This document shows positions 9,342 through 18,064 of a stretch of 34,908 nt of DNA, in pieces; position 1 is the stretch's first letter, and each line of letters starts with the position of its first letter. This DNA is from Kiritimatiellota bacterium (GTDB lineage: Bacteria; Verrucomicrobiota; Kiritimatiellia; Kiritimatiellales; Tichowtungiaceae). The DNA is taken from assembly GCA_014381785.1 (NCBI GenBank), contig JACNKZ010000062.1:1-34908 (forward strand), written 5' to 3'. The notes beneath the pieces are model-generated. The model was not told the origin of the DNA. It saw only the letters and a program-made list of their open reading frames with translations, and searched no databases. The translations under genes and the position numbers were made by a program.

Positions 9342-10355
9342 ATGTTAAAATATATCGCATACATCCTTACAATCGGAGCACTGTTATCCTGCAGCGCAGT
9401 GGCTAAAAACCAAGAGGTCACCGTCAAAAACCGAAAAATTATGGTTAACGGCGAGCGTTATATCATCAGAGGTATTTGTTATAGCCCCGTGAAAAAAGGA
9501 ACTAGCAACAGGAGTTTTGAAAATTTAACCGAAGACCTTGCATTAATGGTTGAAGCTGGAATTAACACCATTCGCGTCTATTCCGCGATCGATGACAAAG
9601 CGGTCCTGGATGAAATAGATGCTGCAGGAATCAAAGTAATTATGGGGATTGTCTACAATCAGAACGAGGATTGCGACATTGTTTCCGGTTCGTTTATCGA
9701 CTACATCAACAAATATAAAGATCATCCGGCCATATTGATGTGGGAGCTGGGAAATGAATATAATTATCATCCGGAATGGTTTGAGGGCGGCATTACGACC
9801 TGGTACACGGCGCTAAACAATGCCGCTGAACTGATTCATGAAAATGATGACTCACATCCCGTCTCGACCGCGCATGGCGAAGTGCCGAAAGCTTTTGCGC
9901 TTTCTTCCTGTCCAAATGTGGATGTGTGGGGATTGAACACGTACCGCTGGGATCATCCGGAGGCTATTTTTGAAGAATGGGCTGGGGTGAGCTCTAAACC
10001 CATGTATTTATCTGAATCAGGTGGGGATAGCTATATGACGACCACCAATGAGGGATATGAAAAAGGGGAAAATCAACAAGCGCAAGCGGATGCCAATGGA
10101 AAGATTCTCAAGGCCGTCTTCCTCAACCAGAAGATTTGCTCTGGAATTACACTGTTTTCCTTCACAGATGGCTGGTGGAAAGCCGGAAACCCACACACTC
10201 AGGAGCCCGGCGGACATGCACCCTTCGACGGCGGTGTGCCTTATGATGGTTCAGCCAATGAAGAATACTGGGGAATTGTGGATCTAGATCGCAATCCGAA
10301 GGCAACATTTCCCGTTGTAAAAGCGATATACAACGAAATTGCCGATCAAATGTAA
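9342..10355 (+). CDS. Lipoprotein clan GH-A glycoside hydrolase, first of three in tandem
   Basis: The ATG at 9342 is preceded by AAAGGAG seven bases upstream and begins a lipoprotein signal (MLKYIAYILTIGALLSC, lipobox LLSC, Cys17); an upstream in-frame ATG at 9261 lacks these. The 337-residue product is essentially a bare TIM barrel. Glu139 in MWELGNEYN fits the clan GH-A acid/base and Glu225 in YLSESGGD the nucleophile. FTDGWWKAG near the C-terminus supplies likely subsite aromatics and is echoed in the gene at 11839. Resemblance is closest to GH2 C-terminal barrels and GH5-like enzymes; I cannot name the family. Position after the phosphorylase gene suggests a cell-envelope glucanase or exo-glucosidase of the glucan locus. 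The enzyme class is confident, the substrate inferred. Confidence 0.78.
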   Translation: MLKYIAYILTIGALLSCSAVAKNQEVTVKNRKIMVNGERYIIRGICYSPVKKGTSNRSFENLTEDLALMVEAGINTIRVYSAIDDKAVLDEIDAAGIKVIMGIVYNQNEDCDIVSGSFIDYINKYKDHPAILMWELGNEYNYHPEWFEGGITTWYTALNNAAELIHENDDSHPVSTAHGEVPKAFALSSCPNVDVWGLNTYRWDHPEAIFEEWAGVSSKPMYLSESGGDSYMTTTNEGYEKGENQQAQADANGKILKAVFLNQKICSGITLFSFTDGWWKAGNPHTQEPGGHAPFDGGVPYDGSANEEYWGIVDLDRNPKATFPVVKAIYNEIADQM

Positions 10356-10450
10356 TTTGTTGGTTTCTATGTACTGAACGGGAAAGCGATTCTCCTATTC
10401 TTGATAAGGCACATCGATTATGAACCAAGCGTATTCAAAAGGAATGTAAT

Positions 10451-11752
10451 GTGACTTATCGGAGACTATTGCTATTTTTTATCAGCACCTTTGCAATGGT
10501 CGTCATTGCTGATCCGGCGGATAACAAGCAAACAGATGAGGCAGGTCCATCTGTCGTAGAAATAACAAAAGTCGGACCGCGGTTTGAACTGACACGAAAT
10601 GGCCTGCCGTATTTCATCAAAGGGGCTGGCGGAAGCCAGCACATGGACAAACTCGTTGCGTCCGGCGGAAACTCGATACGAACATGGTCTGCTTCACGGA
10701 AAACGCTGGATCAGGCGCAGCAAAAGGGCCTCACCGTGTGCATGGGGCTTCGGGTGCTGCTGCCAAGACAGGGCGCCGATTATGGCGACGAAAAAATGCT
10801 CAAGAAGCAACGGGACCGCATTTGTGATGAGGTCATGGAACTGAAGGATCATCCCGCGCTCCTGATGTGGGGAATCGGCAACGAAGTTGAACATCATACC
10901 AGCCCGGAAGAGGCCATACTGGTCTGGGAAGAGATTGAGGTCATCGCCGAGATGATCAAGGAGATCGACAAGAACCACCCCGTCATCACTGTCATCGCCG
11001 GGGTCGGGGAAAAATTGGCCGATATTCAGCAGCTCTGCCCCACACTGGATGCCATCGGTATTAACAGTTACGGCAAACTGGGACAGGTGCCTGCTGAAGT
11101 GCAGCGATATAATTGGAAAAAGCCTTACATTATCACGGAATTCGGGCCGCGCGGCTGGTGGGAAGTTGAAAAAACCGACTGGGAACTGCCGATTGAGGAC
11201 ACGAGCACGGAAAAAGCTCAATTTTATTACACAGTCTATAAGGCCGCCATCGAAGAAAAGCCTAACTGCCTGGGGTCGTACGTTTTCCTATGGGGAAATA
11301 AGCAGGAAAAAACGCATACCTGGTTCAACCTGTTTATGGAGGACGGCAGCCCGACTGAAATCGTGGACGCCATGACCTTACTGTGGACCGGAGAATGGCC
11401 CACGAACAGAGCCCCTACCATTGGCAAACGGAAGATCTATAATAAAAACCATAAAACACGGCACAAATACCCCCCCTCCAGCGAGGTCATCTTCCTGGTT
11501 CAGGCGACGGATCCAGAGGGCGATGCGTTAACCATTACGTGGGATCTTCGCAGGGACGAATCGGACAATCTAAGCACCGGAGGTGACCGGGAAAAAAGGA
11601 TTAAGCCCATCAAAAGGGCGATTGTTTCATCGGAAGCGGACCACGTAATGATCCAGATGCCGGACAAACCCGGCAACTACCGAGTGTTCGTCTATGTCTA
11701 CGATCCCTCGGGGAAAGTGGCGACCGCAAACCTGCCCATACAAGTGAAATGA
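10451..11752 (+). CDS. Secreted clan GH-A glycoside hydrolase with C-terminal Ig-like domain
   Basis: Starts at GTG 10451 with AAGGA seven bases upstream. Residues 1-20 (MTYRRLLLFFISTFAMVVIA) form a signal peptide without an obvious lipobox. The TIM barrel at about 40-325 has Glu145 in MWGIGNEVE (predicted acid/base) and Glu230 in IITEFGPRGWWE (predicted nucleophile). Residues about 330-433 form a separate beta-rich domain with VFLVQATDPEGDALTITWDL and GNYRVFVYVYDPSGKVA, like cadherin or PKD-type Ig folds in secreted polysaccharide-degrading enzymes. It lies 95 bp after the previous gene and 86 bp before the next, both related barrels, so the three probably arose by duplication and act on related linkages. 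The glycosidase call is firm; the family and substrate are not. Confidence 0.78.
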   Translation: MTYRRLLLFFISTFAMVVIADPADNKQTDEAGPSVVEITKVGPRFELTRNGLPYFIKGAGGSQHMDKLVASGGNSIRTWSASRKTLDQAQQKGLTVCMGLRVLLPRQGADYGDEKMLKKQRDRICDEVMELKDHPALLMWGIGNEVEHHTSPEEAILVWEEIEVIAEMIKEIDKNHPVITVIAGVGEKLADIQQLCPTLDAIGINSYGKLGQVPAEVQRYNWKKPYIITEFGPRGWWEVEKTDWELPIEDTSTEKAQFYYTVYKAAIEEKPNCLGSYVFLWGNKQEKTHTWFNLFMEDGSPTEIVDAMTLLWTGEWPTNRAPTIGKRKIYNKNHKTRHKYPPSSEVIFLVQATDPEGDALTITWDLRRDESDNLSTGGDREKRIKPIKRAIVSSEADHVMIQMPDKPGNYRVFVYVYDPSGKVATANLPIQVK

Positions 11753-11838
11753 CATTCTGATAAATGGGAGCAGGGTTGGCCGCGATTTTTATAGCGGCAA
11801 GGATTTGGATAGGGAAATTCAAGTTAGGCACAAACAAT

Positions 11839-13503
11839 ATGCAGAGCATTAAAATAAAGATGAGTTATCTATTGGCTGCCCTGCTGGTGACGCTTGGGAC
11901 TGCCTGCGCACACACGACTCTGCAGGATTCCGAGAAATCCTCTAAAACCCGGCTCGAAATCAAAGATGGCTGGTACTACATCAATGGCCAAAAATTCTTC
12001 GTCAACGCGGTGGGATACGAGATCGGTGCCCGACCCGGGCAGCACCCGTATATTGTAAGAAATTCCGAACCCCAGCGGGTGAAAAGCGACATGGAGGCGA
12101 TTAAACAGGCCGGATTTAACGCCATTCGCACCTGGTCTGAGCTTTCTGAAGAAGAGCTGAAAGTAGTACAGGCGTCGGGGTTGAAAATTGTCTTTGGGAT
12201 CGGCATCAATCCCTCACTGGATTTCTCCGACCCCGAGGTCATTGAAGACTATATGTCGATCGTGAAAAAGGCGCTGGCCTACTCCAAAAACTATGACTGT
12301 ATTATTACCTATCTCATTATGAACGAGCCCATGCCACAGCACATTAAAAATGTGGGCGCTCAGGCAACCGTGGACTTATGGACAGGGATGAGGGATTTAA
12401 TTCACCAAGAACACCCGGGTATTCCGGTTACCATCAGCGGCAACTCGACGATCACCGAGTTTGTCGATATGAATCTCTTCGATGTGTACGCATACAACTC
12501 CTACGATTACGATGGCTTTAACTACTCCCACGGGTACGCCAACGCCTGCCGGATCCTTCCGGAAATGAATGGAGAAGGTAAACCGTTGCTACTCACCGAG
12601 TTCGGTCTCTCTGTTTCTCGCAAGGCGGGTGCGTCGCGTGTTGGCGGAAACACGCTGATTGATCAGGCGCAGGCGTTGCCCTGGTACTACCGCCAGGTGC
12701 TCGATTCCGGCGCGGCAGGGGCCTGCCCCTTTTACTATGCGGACGGGTGGTGGAAAGGCGAGGACCCAGACAAACACGACGACACTGCGGAAGAGTGGTT
12801 TGGCTTCTGGGGCTATCGCAACCGCGAGGACACCATCGGCTATCCCCGTCCGGTATGGCATGCGATCAAGGAGTATAACAACGCCTTGATCTGCTCACCC
12901 AAGAACCAGATGTTTTACAAAAACGAGATTCCGCTGGAACTATTCCCGCTGCCCGAGGTGAAGAGTGTCCGGGTTGTTTATCAGGACGCTATCGTATACT
13001 CACAAAACAACCTTTCAGACGGATACCTCAAGGATTCGATCTCCTTTGAGGGACAAGACCTAACGGATCGCGAACTGATTTTTGAATTTTACGACAAAGA
13101 TCAGAAACTGCTAAAACTCGAGAGCATTGTCGTCCTCACATCCGATCAGGAAGTGGAATGGCCGAAGCTCACCATCACAACACCAATAAAAAATCTTGAA
13201 GAGAATCCTCAGGTGACGGTTGACCTACAGCTTGAGAATGGATCGGTTTTTGAACTGACCGACGAAGTGCGGTACCATTTTGCAACCCACATCGGATGGT
13301 CGAGAGGAGAACGAAGACAATGGACGGTCGACCCTTCCCTGCCAAATCAAACGATGACCGACAGCTACACTTTGCCTGACAAAAGCCCGGTCCTTGGCCT
13401 TTATGCCGGAACGGAAATTTCCTATGGTAAGTTTGTTAAAACTATCTATGATCAACACTTGATCTATCGAGGAATCTGGGCCGATCCGATTCGTCTCAAG
13501 TAG
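11839..13503 (+). CDS. Lipoprotein clan GH-A glycoside hydrolase with extended C-terminus
   Basis: The ATG at 11839 opens a lipoprotein signal (MSYLLAALLVTLGTAC, lipobox at about residues 20-23); an upstream frame from 11764 lacks a signal. In the TIM barrel, Glu163 in LIMNEPMPQ fits the acid/base and Glu254 in LLTEFGLSV the nucleophile. FYYADGWWKG matches FTDGWWKAG in the gene at 9342, supporting homology. After the barrel (about 40-360) some 190 more residues form beta-rich C-terminal modules with no recognised family. The product is 554 residues, the longest of the three barrels. It is followed 57 bp later by the GPH transporter gene. Likely role: envelope-anchored cleavage of beta-glucan side chains or oligosaccharides. 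Substrate is inferred from the neighbourhood. Confidence 0.78.
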   Translation: MQSIKIKMSYLLAALLVTLGTACAHTTLQDSEKSSKTRLEIKDGWYYINGQKFFVNAVGYEIGARPGQHPYIVRNSEPQRVKSDMEAIKQAGFNAIRTWSELSEEELKVVQASGLKIVFGIGINPSLDFSDPEVIEDYMSIVKKALAYSKNYDCIITYLIMNEPMPQHIKNVGAQATVDLWTGMRDLIHQEHPGIPVTISGNSTITEFVDMNLFDVYAYNSYDYDGFNYSHGYANACRILPEMNGEGKPLLLTEFGLSVSRKAGASRVGGNTLIDQAQALPWYYRQVLDSGAAGACPFYYADGWWKGEDPDKHDDTAEEWFGFWGYRNREDTIGYPRPVWHAIKEYNNALICSPKNQMFYKNEIPLELFPLPEVKSVRVVYQDAIVYSQNNLSDGYLKDSISFEGQDLTDRELIFEFYDKDQKLLKLESIVVLTSDQEVEWPKLTITTPIKNLEENPQVTVDLQLENGSVFELTDEVRYHFATHIGWSRGERRQWTVDPSLPNQTMTDSYTLPDKSPVLGLYAGTEISYGKFVKTIYDQHLIYRGIWADPIRLK

Positions 13504-13560
13504 ACCGAGCAATACAATTTAATTTCCAGACATTACAGAGTAACTAAAGGAGCCTCGCAC

Positions 13561-15006
13561 ATGAGTACAGAACCGCATTATAAAACCGCGCCGGAAGATC
13601 GCATATCTCTGAAACAAAAATCGGCCTACGCCGTAGGGATGCTGGTCAACAACCTGCAGGCTGCCGCCCTGCCCGCTATGGTGGTCATCCTCAACCTCGG
13701 ACTGGGCATGGATCCGCTTCTGGTCGGACTTCTGGGATCAATTCCCCGCATATTTGATGCCATATCAGATCCGATGCTGGGCTATATCTCCGATAATACG
13801 CGCACCCGATGGGGTCGGCGCCGACCGTTCATTTTTGTCGGAGCTCTCACCGCCGGGCTGATCTTTGCCCTGATGTGGCAGCTTCCGGAAGGACACAGTC
13901 AGATGTTTTACTTCTGGGTCTTTTTGGTCGCTTCGATCGCGTTTTTCCTGGCCTACACGGTTTATGCAACCCCCTTCGTGGCTTTCGGTTATGAAATGAC
14001 CCCGGATTACCATGAGCGCACACGTCTGCATGCCTTCGCCAATACGGTCGGCCAGTTGGCGTGGCTCGGGGTCCCTTGGTTCTATGCCTTGATGGCAAGC
14101 AACCTGTTCGAGAATACCGTGCACGGGGCCCGTGTGCTGGCTGTTTGGGTGGGTGTCATCGTGGCCGTATTGGGTATCGTCCCAGCCATTTTCTGCCGGG
14201 AAAAACAGACCGTGGCTCCCAAAGCCGCCGATGGTTTCGTAAAAAACATGCGCGAATTCATGAAGGGTATCGGAACCACCTTCAAGTGTAAGCCGTTCGT
14301 TAAACTGTGCGCAGCAACCTTCCTTGTTTTCAACGGATTCCAGCTCGGTATGTCCTTTTCGCTTTATGTCATGATCTATTACGTGTTCCACGGCGATAAC
14401 TCATCCGCCGGCAAGTTAATGGGCTGGTTCGGTATGCTGACCTCGATCTTTACGTTGTGTGTCATCCCGTTAACCGGATGGATCGCGACCCGCATCGGCA
14501 AACGCAAAACCTTCTTGATCACCATCTCCCTGTCGATCGTGGGATATGCAATCAAATGGGTGGGTTACAACCCCGACTACCCGTATTGGCTGCTTTTCGC
14601 GGCGCCGTTGGTGGCATTTGGAACCGGCTCGCTGTTTACGCTGATGGGTTCGATGATCTCGGATGTATGCGATTATGACGAACTGGAGACCCATCAACGC
14701 CGTGAGGGTGTTTTCGGAGCGATTTACTGGTGGATGGTCAAGGTCGGCATGGCGCTGGCAGGACTGCTGACCGGTATATTGCTGAAGACATCCGGTTTTG
14801 ATGTGGCCCTGGGATCCGGCCAAGCAGACAAAACTCTACTCCTGTTAAGGATATTTGATGTCTGTATCCCGATCGCCACCTCGGCCATCGCTCTCGTGAT
14901 CATTTCACGCTATACGATCACCGAGAAAAAAGCCCATGAGATTCGGATCGAGCTGGAAAGCCGGCGGGGTAAAGTTGGCACGGCAGACGCGACAGAAACC
15001 GCGTAG
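13561..15006 (+). CDS. GPH-family sugar:cation symporter (MFS)
   Basis: Start ATG 13561 has AAAGGAG eight bases upstream. The 481-residue protein has about twelve hydrophobic segments and the glycoside-pentoside-hexuronide signature in the 2-3 loop: DAISDPMLGYISDNTRTRWG, followed by RRRPF (about residues 62-86). GPH transporters such as MelB and XynB-type proteins carry glycosides with H+ or Na+. Set between secreted glycosidases and downstream of a cytoplasmic phosphorylase, it is the best candidate for importing laminaribiose or short beta-glucan oligosaccharides across the inner membrane. The C-terminal tail is hydrophilic. Family assignment is strong; substrate is inferred. Confidence 0.9.
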   Translation: MSTEPHYKTAPEDRISLKQKSAYAVGMLVNNLQAAALPAMVVILNLGLGMDPLLVGLLGSIPRIFDAISDPMLGYISDNTRTRWGRRRPFIFVGALTAGLIFALMWQLPEGHSQMFYFWVFLVASIAFFLAYTVYATPFVAFGYEMTPDYHERTRLHAFANTVGQLAWLGVPWFYALMASNLFENTVHGARVLAVWVGVIVAVLGIVPAIFCREKQTVAPKAADGFVKNMREFMKGIGTTFKCKPFVKLCAATFLVFNGFQLGMSFSLYVMIYYVFHGDNSSAGKLMGWFGMLTSIFTLCVIPLTGWIATRIGKRKTFLITISLSIVGYAIKWVGYNPDYPYWLLFAAPLVAFGTGSLFTLMGSMISDVCDYDELETHQRREGVFGAIYWWMVKVGMALAGLLTGILLKTSGFDVALGSGQADKTLLLLRIFDVCIPIATSAIALVIISRYTITEKKAHEIRIELESRRGKVGTADATETA

Positions 15007-15050
15007 CGTCAATTTATACGGATCAAACTTAAATCAACTAAGAGGTGTGA

Positions 15051-16337
15051 ATGTTCAAAAAAGAAATGCGCGCGGCGCTCATGTTAGCCGCCGGTCTGGG
15101 TGTGTGTCTGAGCGCGGCTTGCGCAACGCCGACTGCACACTCCGAATCCGGCAGTCAGCCAAAAGATATTGACGGACTAAAAATGCTCGGCGACAACAAC
15201 TATCAGGCCATCTCCTATTCCGGTCACCGGAAAATCGCCCGAACGGTTAAGAACACCCCGAGCATTGAAGAGACCAAAGAGGACATGCTGATTCTTTCGG
15301 CCATGGGCATCAAAGTGCTTCGAACCTACAACGCCAGAGAATTCCCCCACGCCGAGCGGACGCTCAAGGCGATCCGGGAACTCAAGCAGGCGAATCCGGA
15401 CTTTGAAATGTACGTGATGCTGGGGGCCTGGATCCAATGCAAAAATGCCTACAAAGAGGGAACCGATCACAGCGTTGAGGACGCCGACTGGAATCAAAAG
15501 GAAATCGAGACGGCGATCCGGCTGGCGGATGAATACCCCGACATCGTCAAAATCATCGCAGTCGGCAATGAAGCCATGGTTGACTGGCAGGCGCACTTTG
15601 TACCCGCTTCCACCATCCTTAAATGGGTCAAGGTGCTCAAAGAGGCCCGGGCCGACGGACGGATTCCGGCAAAAACACTGATCACCACGTCAGACAACTG
15701 GGCTGCCCTGGGCGGTGACGAGCGGTACCGCACCGAAGACCTGGACGAGCTGATGAGGCAGATGGATTATGTTTCGCTTCACACCTATGCGTTTCATGAC
15801 ACCTTTTATAATCCGGCATTACAGTGGGGTCCTCTGCCGGACGAGGTCGATTTGCCGGCTGCCGGGCAGATCGCCCAGTCGATTGAGCGATCCATCGCCC
15901 TGCAAAAAGCGCAGTACGAAGCCGTCGAAAACTATCTCAAAGAGCTCGGCATTGATAAAGAGATCCACATCGGCGAAACCGGCTGGGCCAGCCTGGACAA
16001 TTCGCATTACGGAGATGGCGGAACCTGCGCGGCCAATGAATACACCGCCAAGCAGTTTTATGACGCAACCAGAAAATGGACCCGGGAAAACAACCTGACC
16101 TGTTTCTATTTTGAAGCGTTTGATGAACCATGGAAAAGCAACGGCACCGACGGTTCGGAAGGTCATTTCGGTCTGTTGACTGTTGATGGGCAAGCCAAAT
16201 ACGCCATTTGGGATCTCGTTGACGCGGGCGCCTTTGAGGGATTGCAGCGTGGCGGTAATCCCATCACCAAAACCCACGGCGGAGATGAAGCGATCGTGTT
16301 GGAACAGCTGAAGGCTCCAGTACACTTCAAAAATTAA
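15051..16337 (+). CDS. GH17 lipoprotein beta-1,3-glucanase
   Basis: Starts at ATG 15051 just after an AGAGGTG box. Residues 1-24 form a lipoprotein signal ending in LSAAC. The barrel matches GH17: NYQAISYSGHRK at the first strand, ETKEDMLILSAMGIKVLRTY, IAVGNEAMVDW with Glu174 as acid/base, and IHIGETGWAS with Glu309 as nucleophile. CFYFEAFDEPWK is the conserved eighth-strand segment. GH17 enzymes cut beta-1,3-glucans such as laminarin. The 428-residue length suits a single catalytic domain. It lies 44 bp downstream of the GPH transporter gene and 16 bp upstream of the GH30 gene, consistent with one operon. This is the gene that most directly indicates a beta-1,3-glucan substrate. Confidence 0.92.
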   Translation: MFKKEMRAALMLAAGLGVCLSAACATPTAHSESGSQPKDIDGLKMLGDNNYQAISYSGHRKIARTVKNTPSIEETKEDMLILSAMGIKVLRTYNAREFPHAERTLKAIRELKQANPDFEMYVMLGAWIQCKNAYKEGTDHSVEDADWNQKEIETAIRLADEYPDIVKIIAVGNEAMVDWQAHFVPASTILKWVKVLKEARADGRIPAKTLITTSDNWAALGGDERYRTEDLDELMRQMDYVSLHTYAFHDTFYNPALQWGPLPDEVDLPAAGQIAQSIERSIALQKAQYEAVENYLKELGIDKEIHIGETGWASLDNSHYGDGGTCAANEYTAKQFYDATRKWTRENNLTCFYFEAFDEPWKSNGTDGSEGHFGLLTVDGQAKYAIWDLVDAGAFEGLQRGGNPITKTHGGDEAIVLEQLKAPVHFKN

Positions 16338-16353
16338 CCTGCATTGGAGTTGG

Positions 16354-17952
16354 ATGATGAGAAAGCAGATTTTAAAAACTGGTCTTTTGATGAGCGGATT
16401 TTCCATCGCCTGCATTGCGGCAGCGACGGTTCAGGCGGTAGCTCCACCACCCCCTGCGATCTCAATCTACCAGACCAGCCGCCAGGGCGATCGCCTCACT
16501 CCCGTTGAGCTCAAGAAGACCTCGGAATCGGCACCCTCCCGCTCCAGGCGGAGGGCGTGGCGGCGCCGTCGCGCACTCAAGAAGACCTCGGAATCGGCAC
16601 CCTCCCGCTCCTTGACGTTAGATGCTTCCAAAACGTACCAGACACTGGTCGGAATCGGCAGCTCCTTCACGGAATCAAGCGCCTACGTGTTGTCTGAATT
16701 GTCGGCGAAAGCCCGTGATGAAGTCATGAAGGCCTACTTCTCGCCTGAAGGCGCCCACATTTCACTGACCCGGACCCACATCGCGAGTTGCGATTTTTCC
16801 GTCAGAAACTACACCTATGCACCCGTGCCGGGTGACGTTGAAATGGAACACTTCTCCATTGAACCGGACCGCACCTATCTCCTGCCGATGATCAAGGCCG
16901 CTCAAGCCGTCGATGGGGCCGACTTCAAGATCCTGGCCTCCCCGTGGACCTCCCCGCCTTGGATGAAATCCAACAACACCTGGAACGGAGGAGAGCTGAA
17001 GCCCGAATTTTACCCGGCCTTTGCCAAGTACATCGTAAAATATATCCAGGCCTATGGTGAGGAAGGCATTCCGATCTGGGGGCTGACCCCCGTCAACGAA
17101 CCGCTGGGAAACTCCGCTAACTGGGAAAGCCTGCACTTTAACCCGGAGCAGATGCGGAATTACATCGCCAATCACCTCGGACCCGCCCTCGCCGAGGCAG
17201 AACTTGACGTCCCCCTGTGGATTTACGACCAGAACCGGGAAGAAATAATGATGAACTGGGCGGACACCATTTACGGTGATGAAAAGGCATCCGCCTTTGT
17301 TCGCGGCATGGCCGTACACTGGTATCAAAGCACAATTGACGTCGGCGCAGAGTTTCTCGACAAGGTAACAAAAAAATATCCCACCAAAGAAATCCTTCAT
17401 TCCGAGGGTTGTGTCGACGCCCTGGGCGACGACGAGCCCATTGGTTCGTGGCTTGAGGACGACTGGTACTGGCGGCCCGAGGCCACCGACTGGGGCAAAT
17501 TCTGGGCTGCAGAAGAGGATAAGAAAGATCATCCGCCTTATCGCGCATTCTACCGCTACACACGGGATCTCATTGGTGGACTCAATCACAACCTGGTCGG
17601 CTGGATCGACTGGAACATGGCGCTCAATACCCGCGGCGGCCCCAATCACGCCCGCAACTTCTGTCTCGCCCCTATTCTGGTTGATTCAGGACGCGACCAC
17701 GCCTATTTCACGCCGCTCTACTACTCTATTGCCCATTTCAGCAAGTTTATCCGGCCGGGTGCGCAGCGCATCGGCCTCTCAGGGCACGACGACACCTTCA
17801 TGGCCACCGCCTTCCGGAATCCCGATGGTTCGATTGCAGTCGTCGTCTTCAACCTTGCCGAGGAGGATATAGCCTACTCGGTCAAGTTGGGCGACCAATC
17901 CATACCGGTCGACATCAAGGGCCAGGCGCTTCAGACCATCGTCATTCGATAA
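16354..17952 (+). CDS. GH30 glucanase (probable endo-beta-1,6-glucanase) with an inserted repeat
   Basis: GGAG lies four bases before ATG 16354 and seven before an adjacent ATG at 16357; either may be used. A signal peptide covers about residues 1-28. ISIYQTSRQGDRL and TYQTLVGIGSSFTESSAYVL are classic GH30 N-terminal segments. Glu249 in LTPVNEPLGN is the expected acid/base and Glu351 in LHSEGC the nucleophile; the C-terminal beta domain ends VFNLAEED...QTIVIR. Bacterial GH30 of this type includes endo-beta-1,6-glucanases, which would remove the beta-1,6 branches of laminarin beside the GH17 enzyme. Odd feature: residues 53-86 hold two identical 12-residue blocks (LKKTSESAPSRS) separated by an Arg-rich decapeptide, between the two conserved N-terminal segments where other GH30s have a short linker. 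It precedes the catalytic core, so activity may survive. Confidence 0.9.
   Translation: MMRKQILKTGLLMSGFSIACIAAATVQAVAPPPPAISIYQTSRQGDRLTPVELKKTSESAPSRSRRRAWRRRRALKKTSESAPSRSLTLDASKTYQTLVGIGSSFTESSAYVLSELSAKARDEVMKAYFSPEGAHISLTRTHIASCDFSVRNYTYAPVPGDVEMEHFSIEPDRTYLLPMIKAAQAVDGADFKILASPWTSPPWMKSNNTWNGGELKPEFYPAFAKYIVKYIQAYGEEGIPIWGLTPVNEPLGNSANWESLHFNPEQMRNYIANHLGPALAEAELDVPLWIYDQNREEIMMNWADTIYGDEKASAFVRGMAVHWYQSTIDVGAEFLDKVTKKYPTKEILHSEGCVDALGDDEPIGSWLEDDWYWRPEATDWGKFWAAEEDKKDHPPYRAFYRYTRDLIGGLNHNLVGWIDWNMALNTRGGPNHARNFCLAPILVDSGRDHAYFTPLYYSIAHFSKFIRPGAQRIGLSGHDDTFMATAFRNPDGSIAVVVFNLAEEDIAYSVKLGDQSIPVDIKGQALQTIVIR
16510..16611 (+). repeat. 36-bp direct repeat with 30-bp GC-rich spacer inside the GH30 gene
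   Basis: Two identical 36-bp copies, 16510-16545 and 16576-16611, both begin CTCAAGAAGACCTCGG. The 30-bp spacer (16546-16575) contains GGCGGCGCC-type symmetry. The end of the first repeat with the spacer can form an imperfect hairpin (CCCTC...GAGGG). The 66-bp period keeps the reading frame. It looks like a repetitive palindromic element, or a duplication around one, captured by a coding region. Confidence 0.8.
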
Positions 17953-18064
17953 GAAAAAATCTTCGCTGCCTTTAAGGAAACAGAGACCATTTAATCCTAA
18001 TATAAACAAAATGCGGACCCGCACGTAGGGCACGTCACTTGTTTGATAATCGATCGGAAAACAG

